Shown here: positions 33,600 to 45,370 of the stretch, piece after piece
Layout of the letters: each line of letters begins with the position of its first letter
Numbering within the stretch: the first letter of the stretch is position 1
Source: Helianthus annuus
Lineage: Eukaryota; Streptophyta; Magnoliopsida; Asterales; Asteraceae
DNA length: 64,000 bases
Reading direction: 5' to 3'
Assembly: GCF_002127325.2 (NCBI RefSeq)
Contig: NC_035436.2
Span: 28,097,354 to 28,161,353, forward strand
Notes under the pieces: generated by a model
Databases searched by the model: none
The model's input: only the letters and a program-made list of their open reading frames with translations
Told to the model about the DNA's origin: nothing
Position numbers and translations under genes: made by a program

Positions 33600-35220
33600 G
33601 TGTTGATAGTTGTCCATTTTCTTCGTTGATGGAGGATTTGAAAAGGTTTTTATGCTTTGGGAAACAAGCATGAAAAGGATCATTTATTTTTTTGGTATAG
33701 AGTTTCTACATAAACCAACGAGATACGATATCGCACGTATTTACGCTGCGTATGAGGCTAGATGCCTAGATAGTATTTTTCAGGGATGCTCGGTAGCATC
33801 TATTGTACACATATCAAATGGAGAAATTGTCCATGAGAGTTGCGAGGGGCATATGTTTGGGGTGATGTCAAAAGACCAACCATTATACTGGTAGCGGTGA
33901 CGTCGAATTATTTATGGTTTTGTACACATCAATTAATGTTTGTACACATCACCGTTGTTTCAAAGCGTAACAGATGGTACCACACAGTGGCGGACTTGAT
34001 GTATAATCAGCCGTAGCACGGGCTACGGCTTAACTTTGTATCGGTAGTGTAAATTTTTTTTTTCGGTTTTTATACAAAGGACATCCCTAAAAAAATTTTA
34101 AGCCCAAATTGAAGTTGTAAATAATAAGCCTGAATTAGTTTATATAGCCCAACCAATTGTTATTAAAGCCCAGTTATGAAGAGCTTACATTCAATAATGA
34201 AGATTGTAAATAATAAGCCCAACCAATTGTTACTAAAGCCCAGTTATAATGTTATATGTTAGCCCAAACTAGTTATAATGCTATATGTTAGCCCAAAATC
34301 AAAGGATCAAACGTTGCGCCACTGAAGGATACCGCATAGTTCTTGTACTTCAGTTTATCGGGTAGTGAAGCTAGCTTTGCTTTTACTGGTTGCAACCGCA
34401 ACCGTTGAAAGATGTTTTTAGAAATTGAAACTTGTTAAAACGGATTTACGCAATCGAATGGGCACAGAATTTTTGAACAATGCTATTGTTTCTGCGGTCA
34501 AAAAGGATTTTTTACATGAAGTATAAAGACGACGATCTGATGGAATGACTTCAAGCTATGAAAAAAAAGAAGATGACAAATCTATTCGGTATTTGTTTTA
34601 ATTATTTATTTATTGTCATTTTTTTATATTATATGATTGCACGGTGAAATTTTTTTTGGATACCCCTAAGTTAATGTTCTAGTTCCGCCACTGGTACCAC
34701 ATCCTTCTATCCATTTTTTGTTAACGAAAGATATTACAGACGAGACTTTCTTCTTGTGAATGGTATCTACCCATCGTGGTTTGTTTTTGTGAAAGCTCCA
34801 TCATTTCCTGTTGAGGATAAAGAAAATACGTTCAAGAGGTTACAAGAATCGACAAGAAAAGATGTTGAGAGGGCTTTTGGTGTTTTAAAGGGTAGATGAG
34901 GCATACTAAACCGATCGGTTCGTGCGATGAATAAGAAAACTATACATAGCATAGTATATCCATGTATCATATTGCACAATATGCTAATAAAAGAAGATGG
35001 ACGTGCAATATCTTCAGATTGGGTGCCGGATCCTCCTACACAAATTCCCGTTCCCGAAAATGTCCAACAAGACTTGCGCAATGAAGAAATTCAATTTCGG
35101 TCGAGATATGATTTAATTGAACTTGTAGATTCTTTAGGTTTGCAATTTCCGAATTCGGACGAGGATGTAGGTTTTCTTTATGTATCCTTTTATTTTTATA
35201 TGTTTATTTTTAAGTTGTAA
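33600..35220 (+). pseudogene. PIF/Harbinger transposase (HARBI1/ALP1-like), broken
   Basis: Two homologous blocks flank a hAT-type insertion. The N-terminal block (about 33660-33800) reads KRIIYFFGIEF...PTRYDIARIYAAYEAR, the conserved stretch before the first catalytic Asp of plant Harbinger transposases. The C-terminal block (about 34700-35160) reads ...ERYYRRDFLLVNGIYPSWFVFV...RKDVERAFGVLKGR, then IVYPCIILHNMLI, the stretch around the last catalytic Glu. A TGA after LKGR, frame changes in the N-terminal block and loss of most of the DDE centre show it is dead. The enzyme would have been a nuclear DDE transposase. Confidence 0.75.
33985..34693. mobile_element. hAT-type MITE inserted in the Harbinger pseudogene
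   Basis: Ends CAGTGGCGGACTTGA and, inverted, CAGTGGCGGAACTAGA. A perfect 8-bp duplication GTACCACA (33977-33984 and 34694-34701) flanks it. The 8-bp duplication and CAGTGGCGGA ends are characteristic of hAT elements. 709 bp, no transposase. AAGCCCA-rich repeats lie near 34125-34300. Confidence 0.9.
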
Positions 35221-35480
35221 TCTAAAATATTTCTAGAAATATTGTTTTTTAATTTAATGAAATTTATAATTTATAATTTTATTATTTTATTGTTAATTTA
35301 TAATTTAAAAATAATAAAAAAAAATCATCACTAGTGATGGACATTTCCACTAAAATCCATCACTAGTGATGGCAAGATGCTCGATGATATGGCGGAACTT
35401 GATTGAATGTTGTGAGTGATGGAATTCCATCACTAGTGGAGCGCCCCTACCCCTTAGGTTGGAGGGTGTGGGGGTGCCAC
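35221..35480. other. AT-rich sequence with CCATCACTAGTGATGG palindromes
   Basis: The word CATCACTAGTGATGG or its halves occurs three times (about 35328-35441). It may be the subterminal end of the Harbinger element, but the matching left end was not found. A GTGTGGGGGTGCCAC stretch leads into the LTR block. Confidence 0.4.
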
Positions 35481-37765
35481 TGTCACGGCCCTAGCCTCGG
35501 TTTGACCCGGTCCAGAGCCGCGATGTCACGACCCCCGACCCCACCCTGGATGGAATCGGGAGCCGCGAGCAGCCAAGTGGTACCGGTGATTATTTTGAAA
35601 AATATTGCAGCGTAAATTTCATCAGGACCGTGAGTTAGGAAAAATATCAGAGTTTAGAAACACCGGATTTTATTTATTAAATAGATGGGATAAAACCCAT
35701 GTTTTGCAAAGGTAGCTTTTAATATGTGATATACCCGATAATGAAAATTCTTAATTTAATTTAATTGATAAAATGAGCCGCTTCTGTAAGTCTTGTCGGT
35801 GCCGTATCCAACTCTTACTCCAATCTACTGTAATTACCTGAAACGCGTTTTAAAAAGGTTTTGTCAGCGGGAAATACTGAGTGAATCATTCATTTTGATA
35901 AAAAGACACGTTGTTATAATTTACAGTATTAAGGGAGATTACAATGTTTCTATCAACCAATTACCCCAAATCGGTATTTGTCACTCGACTCGTTTCTGTG
36001 ACTATGGTCAGATCACCCATTGGCTAACTCGTTGTCCAATGGTGACGGGAAATAAGTAATGTATACAAAACCCCACATATCGGCAGTAATTGAAGATTAC
36101 ATAAACTTAATCCCTGTAATTATAACTTTAAAATAAATAAGGTTTTGTAAAGCAATTTGATAAAAAAGAGAATGACTCACAATATAAGCATGCAGTATTG
36201 ATTTAACAAGCTTCTTGATTCTACTCCTTCCGTTAATTAAGCATATACTTTATTATTTTGGATCTTCTGATGATTAAGCATCCATTTTGATTGTAAGCAT
36301 ATATTTGGGAGTATTCTGATGGTTAAACATATAGCTTAACAGAATGGAATACGTATTTGTGTAAAACCATATCAAACTTAACGATGATCACGAGATTCGA
36401 ACCTTAACGAATTTCACAAAGTATAGTCTTATTCAGACAGTACTTTGGTATCCATTTGATGAACTCACAAAGTATAACACTTTGGATTCCGTTTACCGAA
36501 ATTCACAAAGTACAACACTTTGGCATTCGTTAGTTGGTTCCTGAATCGATCGGACAAAATATCGCTTTGGTGATTATTGGTTATAACACCAACGTATAGA
36601 GAGAGAATAGAAGAAATGAGCAAAGGAAATGAATTCCTAAGCTTCCTATTTATAGGTAAGAGGTATGAAAGTTCTAGGAAGTTTCCTTTGTGTTTCTAGG
36701 AAATTACCTATAACTTTCCTAGGAAGTTACCTATACATCTTCTAGGAAGCTTCCTACCCACATATATATATCTTCTTATAGCTTCCTTGCACCTTCCTTT
36801 GATATTATCTATTTTATATTTAATTTACTTAATTAAGCTTAATTAATCTTGCTTAACTTAATTAATCTTGATTAACTTAATTAATCTTGATTAACTGATT
36901 AATTAATTATACTTAACTTAATTAACAGATTAATTAATCTACTCAGCTAACTTAACTGCTAAGTTTATTTAACTTATTAAGTTTACTTAGCTTTTAAGTA
37001 TTCTAGCAGCTCCCTGCTTACGAGTTTTAATTTCTAGATACAATGGAACTCGTATTAGTGTATTAACCCAATTCAACTTTAACGACAATCACGAGATAGA
37101 AACCCTCACAACGAATGACAAAGTGCGATACTTAAACATCCATCGAATTCACGACGAATGACAAAGTATAACCCGTGTTTGAGCAGCACTTAAACATCCA
37201 TCGGACAGTTTCGATCGATCGGATAAAGTATCTTACTAGTGATTAGAGTTAGTACCCTAATAACGGGCAGAGTTTAGGGATTTAGAAGGTATAATCCCGA
37301 GCTACTATTTTGTTATAATAGAAGCTAAAAGAAGAAAAGAATTGAGCGACTTTGAATCGAAACTATCGGCTGCTATATATAGGCTGGAAACAGGGCGCCT
37401 CGCGGCCCGCGTAACTTTAAAGGAACACTTACGCAGCCCGCGTGAGTGTGTGGATCAGATAAGAGGTTGCTGAGTCACCGGTGATCGCGACACGTGTCAT
37501 ACCACGCGTCCCTTAGGCTTATCCGGTAATTGCCTTGCTGTCGCGGCCCGCGTGAACTCAGAGAAACATTTACACGGCCCGTGTGAAGCCTTATTATTTA
37601 TCCGGAATGATTTTAAGTTGACGCGGCCCGCGTAAACTCTTCTTATGGTTTACGCGGCCCGCCTGAAACCCAAATTTCTTGTTTTCTTGGTTTTTCATGT
37701 ACATTAGGGTTTCAGGGGTTCGGGTTTCCACTTACGGAGCGTTTTAGGATATTTTTGGGTGAGTC
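35481..37765 (-). repeat. Gypsy-type LTR block 1 (possible solo LTR)
   Basis: Plus-strand start TGTCACGGCC (35481) or TGTCACGACC (35524). Shares several blocks with LTR block 2, for example AATACTGAGTGAATCATTC, TTAATCCCTGTAATTATAAC and GAGAATGACTCAC, in the same order. No coding region attaches to it. The right boundary is approximate and no target duplication was established, so it may be a solo LTR or two overlapping fragments. Confidence 0.5.
37388..37670. repeat. Cluster of CGCGGCCCGCGT motifs in LTR block 1
   Basis: Six copies of a near-palindrome ACGCGGCCCGCGTRAA (some degraded to CAGCCCGCG or CGGCCCGTG) spaced irregularly 30-80 bp apart, the only GC-rich stretch in several kilobases. 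Confidence 0.8.
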
Positions 37766-39127
37766 GTTAAACGTGAGACAGGAATCCCATGGTATTTAAT
37801 TTAGGCGATAGCGGAAGTCTTTAATACAAGATCTTTTAATACTAAAAATGCCCTTTTATTTTATTACATACTTTAGGGATAAAACACTGAAATTTACAAT
37901 AAGGGGATTTCACTGGGAAATCTTTATTTTACAAAACATGTTTCTTTATTTATTTACATTGAGCCACTCCCTTAAGCTTGTAGTGCTTCACGGCACTTTT
38001 CCTGGATCACAACAAATCACCTGAAACATGTTTGAAAAATGTTTTGTCAGCGGGGAAATACTGAGTGAATCATTCTTTTTGTTTAAAACAATATTTAGTT
38101 ATAATTTACGGTATTAAGAGCGATTACAATTGCCCCTATCTTATAATTATCTGGTCCAGTTGTCATTCGACCGGATCTTTTACTGTGGTCATATCACTAT
38201 TGGGTCCTGTCACCCAAGAGTGACGTGCATCACTATTTAGGTCCATTCACCTAAAAGTGACATGTATCATGACTTAGGCGCCCACCTAATCTGATAAACA
38301 ACAGTAATGTGCACAATACCCCACTTACTGCCAGTAATTTAAGATTTTGCAAAGACTTAATCCCTGTAATTATAACTGGAAAGTAAATAGGGTTTTGAAA
38401 GTAATTTGATAAAAAGAGAATGACTCACATTGCAGATTTATGCGGGCAGAGTTTAATCTACTGATTAGATTGTTTAACCTAAATTAAATAACAATGCACA
38501 CGAACTAGGTTAGTAATAATACAACATTTACGACAATTCACGAGATTAAACCTTCACAACAAATGACAAAGTGCGATACTTAAACATCCATCGAATTAAC
38601 GACGAATGACAAAGTCTAAACTCAATTTGAGCGGCACTTAAACATTCGTTGGATAGTTTCAATCGATCGGACGTTGAATCGTAATAGCGATCGAGTTATT
38701 ATCCTGTTACTGCGGCAACGTTTCGTGATTTGTGTGTGCTGTGAAGTATTCGGACAATAACTCAGTGTATATAACGAATTTCTTCGTCATTTCAACTCCA
38801 GAATTCAAGTCCCAAACACCCCTATTTATACATAAAATTTGACCCCCCTCGCGTGACGCGAGGGGTACCCCCATGGGAGTCGCGTGGCGCGAGGGGTCAC
38901 TACCTACCATAGGGTAGCCCCGTGTGTTTATAGGCTTGCTGAGTCGAGGAATTGTAAAATTCGATTTTGACAGCTTTTTATTTAGATAATCGTAACTAGG
39001 GTTTACCCCCCCCCCCCCCGAGTTTTAGGGGCCCTGATCCTGATTCTGATTGTTCGGAAAATTTTAGGGTTTATGCAGAATTACTTGGGTTTCTCGATTA
39101 GGGTTTCCTTATTGGTCAATTAACACA
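37766..39127 (-). repeat. 3' LTR of gypsy element F (approximate)
   Basis: Immediately downstream (minus strand) of the F pol stop codon. The LTR would start TGTGTTAATTG at 39127 on the minus strand. Internal blocks match LTR block 1. It contains a CGCGTGACGCGAGGGG palindromic pair (38848-38900) and a poly-C run (39007-39019). The left edge is uncertain. Confidence 0.5.
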
Positions 39128-39140
39128 ATAAGTAATAATT

Positions 39141-40013
39141 TTACTGGAATAGATGAGGATATTTCCGCTTCATTTCTGATTCCAGCTCCCAAGTGTATTC
39201 TGGTCCTCTCTTTGAATCCCACTTGACTTTGACTAATACTAGTCGTTTATGCTTGAGAAACTTGACTTTTCTGTCCTCTATCTGCAGAGGTTTCTCTACG
39301 AATTTCAGCTTTTCATTTACCTCTATATCTTGAAGAGGTACTACCAGGGATTCATCAGATAGACATTTCTTGAGATTGGATACATGAAATACATCATGTA
39401 CTCCAGCTAATTCTTCTGGTAGTTGTAAATGATAAGCAACTGGTCCTATTCGTTGGATTACTGGAAATGGTCCTACGTACCTTGGACTCAGTTTTCCTTT
39501 CTTACCGAATCGTACTATTCCTTTCCAAGGAGAAACTTTCAAGAGTACCTTGTCTCCGACTTGAAATTCTAACGGCTTGCGGCGATTGTCTGCATAGTTT
39601 TTCTGACTATCTCGAGCCGTTTTCAGTCTTTCCTTGATTTGAGTTATCTTGTCAGTGGTTTCTTGTACAATTTCAGGACCTGATAATTGACTTTCTCCTA
39701 TTTCTGCCCAACATACTGGAGTTCTACACTTACGTCCATATAGTGCTTCAAATGGGGCAGCTTCAATGCTTGAATGATAACTATTGTTATAGGAGAATTC
39801 AATTAAGGGTAAGTGGTTATCCCAGTTACCACCAAAATCTATCACACATGCTCGGAGCATGTCTTCCAGGGTTTGTATCGTCCTTTCACTTTGTCCGTCT
39901 GTTTGAAGATGATATGCGGTACTTAAATTTAGTCGAGTTCCCATTGCTTCCTGAAAACTAGTCCAGAAACGGGAAGTGAAACAACTATCCCTATCTGATA
40001 CAATGGAGAGTGG
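39141..40013 (-). pseudogene. pol: 3' part of gypsy F pol: integrase and chromodomain-like tail
   Basis: An open frame on the minus strand from 40013, entering inside the integrase core (the SIVSDRD Asp motif is near 40000), through [15 protein letters not shown] and the conserved C-terminal block [14 protein letters not shown]...RYVGPFPV..., to a chromodomain-like end [18 protein letters not shown]... read approximately as in the family, with a stop at 39141. About 290 residues. Related to but clearly diverged from A and C (for example [11 protein letters not shown]). It is cut at 40013 by the LTR of copia E; the rest of the gene should be to the right of the window. Confidence 0.85.
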
Positions 40014-40644
40014 TGTAGGTCCCTCTCGGAGGATGACGAACCTAAACCTTGTTATACAAACCCACTAGCGAGTGCGGAATCCAAGCTAGCAAGCAAACCG
40101 AGATGAAGCAAGTATAAACACAAACACACAAAGGTTCACCGATTAACACCACTTGTATTAATACGAATGAAGGTTCCGGTTACAAGCACAATGTTTACAA
40201 ATCAGTTTTGCAAACTCTCAAGGTGTGTGTGTGTGTGTTTCGGACAGAATGCTCTCAACTTTCTATCTCTCTATGTGTGCATCTATCTATCAACATACAC
40301 TGCATGGGTATATATACACCCAGCCCAGGTTGTCTTGTCCGAAGGATCTGATAGATGATCGAAGGATCATCTATCGATTACAAAGTCTTCGAAGGATCTG
40401 CATTAACCTCGAAGGATGATCTATCGAATCATCCATCGAAGGTTCATCTTTCGAGTTCATCGAAGGATCAACATTATCCTTCGATGAGCATCCTTCGAGC
40501 CAGACAAAAGACAACCATATTTCTAACTGTTTGGCCAAGTCAAACTAGGAGGACAGTTGACTTGGTCAAACTTACATGACTAACAAGGACATCGTTTATA
40601 ACGTGACCGAATACAGACAAAGTACAGACACAAGTGCACTAACA
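40014..40644 (-). repeat. 3' LTR of copia element E
   Basis: On the minus strand it begins TGTTAGTGCAC right after a purine tract AAGGGGGAGTT and ends GAGAGGGACCTACA. 631 bp. The 5 bp to its left are AGTGG, part of the F integrase codons. The second copy of that duplication should lie beyond the window. Contains a CGAAGGATC array and a short GT run (40223-40235). Confidence 0.75.
40336..40505. repeat. Array of TCGAAGGATC words in the LTR of E
   Basis: About six forward copies (CGAAGGAT or one-base variants) and three inverted copies (ATCCTTCG) within 170 bp. Dense short palindromic arrays in LTRs are known from Sirevirus-type copia elements and are thought to be cis-regulatory. Confidence 0.8.
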
Positions 40645-41529
40645 AACTCCCCCTTAGCTGTAGCTTTGTCTCGATCTTCGATGTTTGCAGATTTGTCTTG
40701 ACCTTGATCATCCTTGATCTTCATGTCTTCAAGACTCTGATGTCCTTTCAAGTCTTCAATGTCGGAGGATCTTCAAAGTCTTCACGTCTTGAAAGCAGAG
40801 AGTGTATCAACAAACTACCCGTATCATGTAGGAAGTGTGTTGATAAACTCCCCTTAACATAAGCTCCCCCTTGAGTTATGCTCGTGAAATACTTGATCTT
40901 TATGAAGTTAGATCCTTGTGGTGTTGATGATGGTCAGCAGCTACTCGATCATTTTCATCACTTGAGTGCCTTCACGTCGTGTCTTCATTCCAAAGCTTTG
41001 TCATCGACCATGTTCTCCTAGCCTTTAGAATCTGCACATGCAAGAAATCTAAACGCGTAATGAGAACAACTGCTTGGAATAGTTAGTATAAACAAATGAC
41101 ACACGTATGACCATGTCACAATCAAACACCGTCCGACAGTTTGAAAGTTTTATAGATTTCTCAATTTTAGATTTAACTTTCAAAACTTGCAAATTTCGAC
41201 CGTTTATGAAGATTTAGTCAATTCGGTTTTCGTTCAGGTTTCAGGTAACGAAGACTCGAGTTCCAACATCGTACGATCGAAAATAAAGTAGAAATAAAAT
41301 CTTTTTGGCTTTTATAAAGTTTATATTAAAACTGATTTTAGGTGAGTTTTAATATTTCGAAAGACAACAATTTTAATATCCTTTGAGTGTTATCAAACGA
41401 CATCACCGCTAATGTCGTGCTGATATGCACCAAACGACGAAACTGTTTAAAAATAAAACAATAAAAAGTTAAGCAGTAAATAAATATATACTGTAGATCC
41501 CAAAACGTATCCGGATCACAGTGGTAGGT
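40645..41529 (-). other. 3' untranslated internal region of copia E
   Basis: Non-coding, with several extra purine tracts read on the minus strand near 40850 and 40865 (AAGGGGAGTT and AAGGGGGAGCTT), as expected for Sirevirus elements with multiple polypurine tracts. No ORF. E continues beyond the insertion of D; no E coding sequence is in the window. Confidence 0.5.
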
Positions 41530-41947
41530 TGTTTTAGTCCAAAACACCTATTGATTAAGTGTTTGAACTATGACTAGTCAAGAAATATCAAGAATGAAGA
41601 TGAAGGTGAAGCTAATGGATTGAGGAATACAACTAGTGTTGTATTGAATCCAAACAGAATGATATAACAATAAACAACCTTGGAAATCAGATCAAAGCTC
41701 AATGAGAATGTAAACAACACTTGATTCCACCAAGAGCCAAAAGCTTAAATGTGTTACAATGCTTGGGGTATTTATACTAGCATCCTGACTAACCAGCAAA
41801 TTTATAAATTTGCTGGAATCTTAACTACACTATGTCAGGAATATTACTTCTAGATAATTACAAAACAACCCCTAAACATTCAAAAGACATACAAACTACA
41901 ACTAAACTAATCCAGTACAAGTACCAACGATCTCACATGCTCTAACA
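41530..41947 (-). repeat. 3' LTR of copia element D (left edge 41530 or 41560)
   Basis: On the minus strand it begins TGTTAGAGCATGTGAG, abutting the purine tract CTAGGGGGGATAT (41948-41960). It ends either at ...CTAAAACA (41530) or ...GTTCAAACA (41560). About 390-420 bp. The partner LTR is outside the window, so the exact edge and target duplication cannot be fixed. Confidence 0.55.
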
Positions 41948-41980
41948 ATATCCCCCCTAGATCGTTGCGTGCTTGTCTTC

Positions 41981-44764
41981 TCATTCTTCAGTGGTGACCA
42001 CTGGATCTTCTGTTGTAACCACTGGATCTTCCGTAGTTTGCTTTTCTGGCTCGATTGGATTTTCTTCCATAACGATCGTTTCTGGTGGTGCGACAGTCTC
42101 CGTTGGTGCTACCGGAGGTTCCTGATTAACGTTGGCTTCACTTGATTTTGGGTCCTCCTTAGCGGCCTCATATGTGGATGAGGCCGGAGGTGTTGGTGTG
42201 GCTTGAGAGTCGGTGGTGGTTTGAACTGCAGTTGAGGCAGAGCTTCCTTCCATGGTTTTCTCGTGTTTCTTTTTCCTTCGACTTTCTTTCTTTTTCTGCT
42301 CTTTCTCTTTTCGTTTCTCTATTTTGTCTACCATGTCGAGCATGTCCCTTTTTAATCTCCAGGCACGCTCCACTGCTCGCTGAAACAGTGCTGCCTCTTC
42401 AAGATTTGCATTTCCAGCTCCGACATTGATACGACTCGCATTCAGCATGGTGAGATCAGACAGCCCGAACTGAAACACGTCCATAGGGTCCAGTATTCGA
42501 ATATCAACATTGTCGTTCGACCTTATTACAGCTTCACCGGTTTGACTATCGTAGAACCATTTCTTGAAATCCTTAAGTGCCACAGGGATTTCTTCCGGAA
42601 GCTTGACTCTGGTGACTACTTTAGCAGGGTTAATAACCCACGTCACCTTTCCCTTGCCTGTTACTGGATCGAAAGAAGTTTTGGACACTCGGCGTCTTGG
42701 GCGCTGTGGGGCATGATTCGGGAAGTTCTTGTCGCATTCACTTGTAATTAGACGTTCAAAGTCTCTTCCGATGCCTCTGTCACCATGATTGAGCAAATTC
42801 ATACGCCCAAGCTCTCTTAAATCCCACCTTGGGAGCGAGAAAAGATCAAATCCTGTTGCGAAATATTGTATCACACCACCCCGTCTCTTTACTACAAACA
42901 TGCCCCTGAGGTTATCATACATCCAGCTAATTATTTTCTCAGTTTCCTCAGATTTAACGACCTTTATCACTTGATGAAGATCAGGGAGCTTTTCTCGTTC
43001 TTTTCTGAACCACTCGGGATGTTCAGGAGCAAATGTCTTGCCGTCTTCTTGCTCATATAAGACCTCGTCTTCTAGCCCCCACTCAACAAAGGTTGGTGGC
43101 ATGACTTCTCGATCTGCTTCCTCTTCTTCGCTTTCGTTTCCCTCCAATGCCTTTTCAACCGACTCTAATCTCTTTTTCTTTGCTTCGGCTTCCTTTTCTT
43201 TGCGAGCCGTTTCTTCTTGAATGAAAGCTTCAAAATCGAAGATTTCATCAAATGTAAACATCGGCTCAATGTTCGCTTTTTCACATATTCCCCGCATCAT
43301 CCTGTAGAGCTTCTCCAAACTGGCTTGCTGAAATCTGACAAACTTGGCTTGCTTGGCCATGTATGCCGTCATTTCCTTGTTCTTCTTTCTCTGATCCTTA
43401 AGTTTCTCTCTCAGGATGTTTGTATCATTGACTTGATTCTTTAACAAACAAATTTCTTTCGCCACGGAAGGCCCGGTGTCCTTTATCAATCGATCGAACA
43501 AGTCTTGAAATGGTCGTAGCCTTTGTGGAACAACGGGTGGTTTTGAGATTCTGGTGGGTTTGACTGGGGAAACCTTTGAAGTACCTTCGCGTGCTTGTGC
43601 CTCGTCAGGATCAACAAGAATTTGATCAACGAAGTCATTTAGGTCTTGAACTTCTTCAGGAACTACTTCGGGCATCTCCGAAGAAGATATTTCTTTACGT
43701 TTCAGGCTCTTTTCTCGTTTCTCTTTCTCCTGAATTACATGAATGGCTTTCAGATCTTGAATATTTTTGCGTTGCTCTTCAGTTTGTGCCGCCCTGATTG
43801 CAGAACTCATCAAACGTTCAGAACCTCCTGTTGTCTTTTTCTTCTTAGGAGGTTCTTCATCTGCAGGTTGCTTGCCCTTTCGTTTTTCTTTGCTACTTCC
43901 TTCTTTGGCGGCTGCTTCGGCCTGTGCTTGTGCTGCTTTCTGTTGTTTAGCTTTGACCCCTTCTTTGTACCTCTGATATGCAGCTTTCACGATGGGTAAT
44001 CTTTCAGCTCTGTACATCTAGTCGTGCAACAAAACCCATTCGTTGGTTTTGATTTCAGTATATTGTCTACTTGTGGGCACGTGGAATTTGTAGGTGTTTC
44101 CGTCATTGGGGAGGTCTTTGTGCTGATCATTTATGAGCATCTGAATAAATCTCGGATACATCGCCCAAGTCGCTCCATTTGCATTTTCTCTCATATAATT
44201 GAAAATTAATCCAGAGAGATTGAATTTTTGATTTGTGCATAGGCTCAGCATAGCTGCAGACCATTCCAAATTTAAGCCATCAAACCCGCCTTTTCGATGC
44301 GCTAGACTTGTCGAAATTACATAAACAATAAACCTCCAATCCTGAGTTAGACCGCCCCTTTTAATCTCCTTCTTATTTCTAAAATCCCCTGCGTATCCCA
44401 TTCCTTTGAAACCGTCAAGAATATCGTCTTGACTCATGCTTTGTGGTTCATCACTGTTGTCTTTGAGCTTCAGAACTTTTCGTACCCTTTCCTCTGTCAC
44501 TTCAACTCTTTTATTGCGTACTGTTGAAGAGATTCCCGGTTTGTTGTTAATTGATTCCAGCTTTACGTTCTCCCAGAATTCTCGAATATGAAGAGGGTAG
44601 ACAGGAACGGAAGTTTCCACTGCATAACTGATTCTGCTATCGTGAACCCATCTAGATACGTCCTCGAAGTTGGTTGGAACTAGATTAAGATTTATACTCT
44701 GGTTATGCTTGAGGGTTTTATCCCATTCGAGCACTTTCACCATTCTGCACAGAAAACGAAGCAA
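41981..44764 (-). pseudogene. Extra (env-position) ORF of element D, split by one TAG
   Basis: The minus-strand frame is open from 44764 (likely start MVKVLEW at about 44743) to a TAG at 44018-44020. The same frame resumes at once with ATG and runs 678 codons to 41981. The first part is a globular domain with VPTNFEDVSRWVHDSRISYA and QDWRFIVYVISTSLAHRKGG, a pattern repeatedly found in plant Sirevirus ORFs. The second part opens with a Lys/Ala/Gln-rich coiled coil (KAAQAQAEAAAKE), contains more charged coils, and ends in a TTEDPVV repeat. I see no signal peptide or membrane helix, so env-like describes position only. The single stop may be decay, or the second ORF may re-initiate at the adjacent ATG. 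Confidence 0.75.
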
Positions 44765-44877
44765 GTTAGAGTGTGTGGATACCAGATAAACTATGTACGA
44801 GACTAGAATTTACATAAGATATATACAATTTAACCATGAAAAGAAATCAATTAAAGAAAATTTGAATATATACAACA

Positions 44878-45370
44878 ACTTCGCTGCCAGATCAGTTGCT
44901 TTCTTCGCTAATGTTGGCCAAAGACACAGATTACCGGATAGATAAGTTAAATCCGCTAGCGAAGATAATGAAAACATGGTTCTGACACGGAACTGATTTG
45001 TCAGCGAAGATCACGATCTATCTCGCCAACCGAGCGAAATAGAGTATGTGGCTCGGTGCTTGAACTCGCGTTCAAGACTTGCGGTCTTCGCTGACTTCGC
45101 CAACACTTCTGATCTTGATAACTAACGACAAATTCGCTATGTTCGCTGGTGGATCAGTCGTGATTTCAAGTGAATCTTCGCTATCGAACATAGCGAAGAC
45201 AGCGTTTCATTACCGAAAATGGTTGATCAGCGAAGATAGCGATTTTGATCACTATCTGAGCGAATTAAATCGCTCGCTGATTGCTCGAACTCGCGTTCGA
45301 GACTTTTGGGTTTCCTTAAATTCGCTATCATCGCTGTATTCATCGCTGTGTTCAAGATGTTCTTATAAAA
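44878..45370. repeat. AGCGAA/TTCGCT-rich segment upstream of the extra ORF
   Basis: At least thirteen copies of the hexamer in both orientations in about 500 bp. It also carries two GAACTCGCGTTC palindromes (near 45064 and 45288). Confidence 0.7.

Noticed and set aside
35481..39127. A complete LTR element between LTR blocks 1 and 2
   Set aside because: The blocks are adjacent with no internal coding region, primer-binding site or shared target duplication that I could find.
41981..44764. A true retroviral envelope gene
   Set aside because: No signal peptide, membrane helix or glycosylation-rich ectodomain is apparent; only its position matches.
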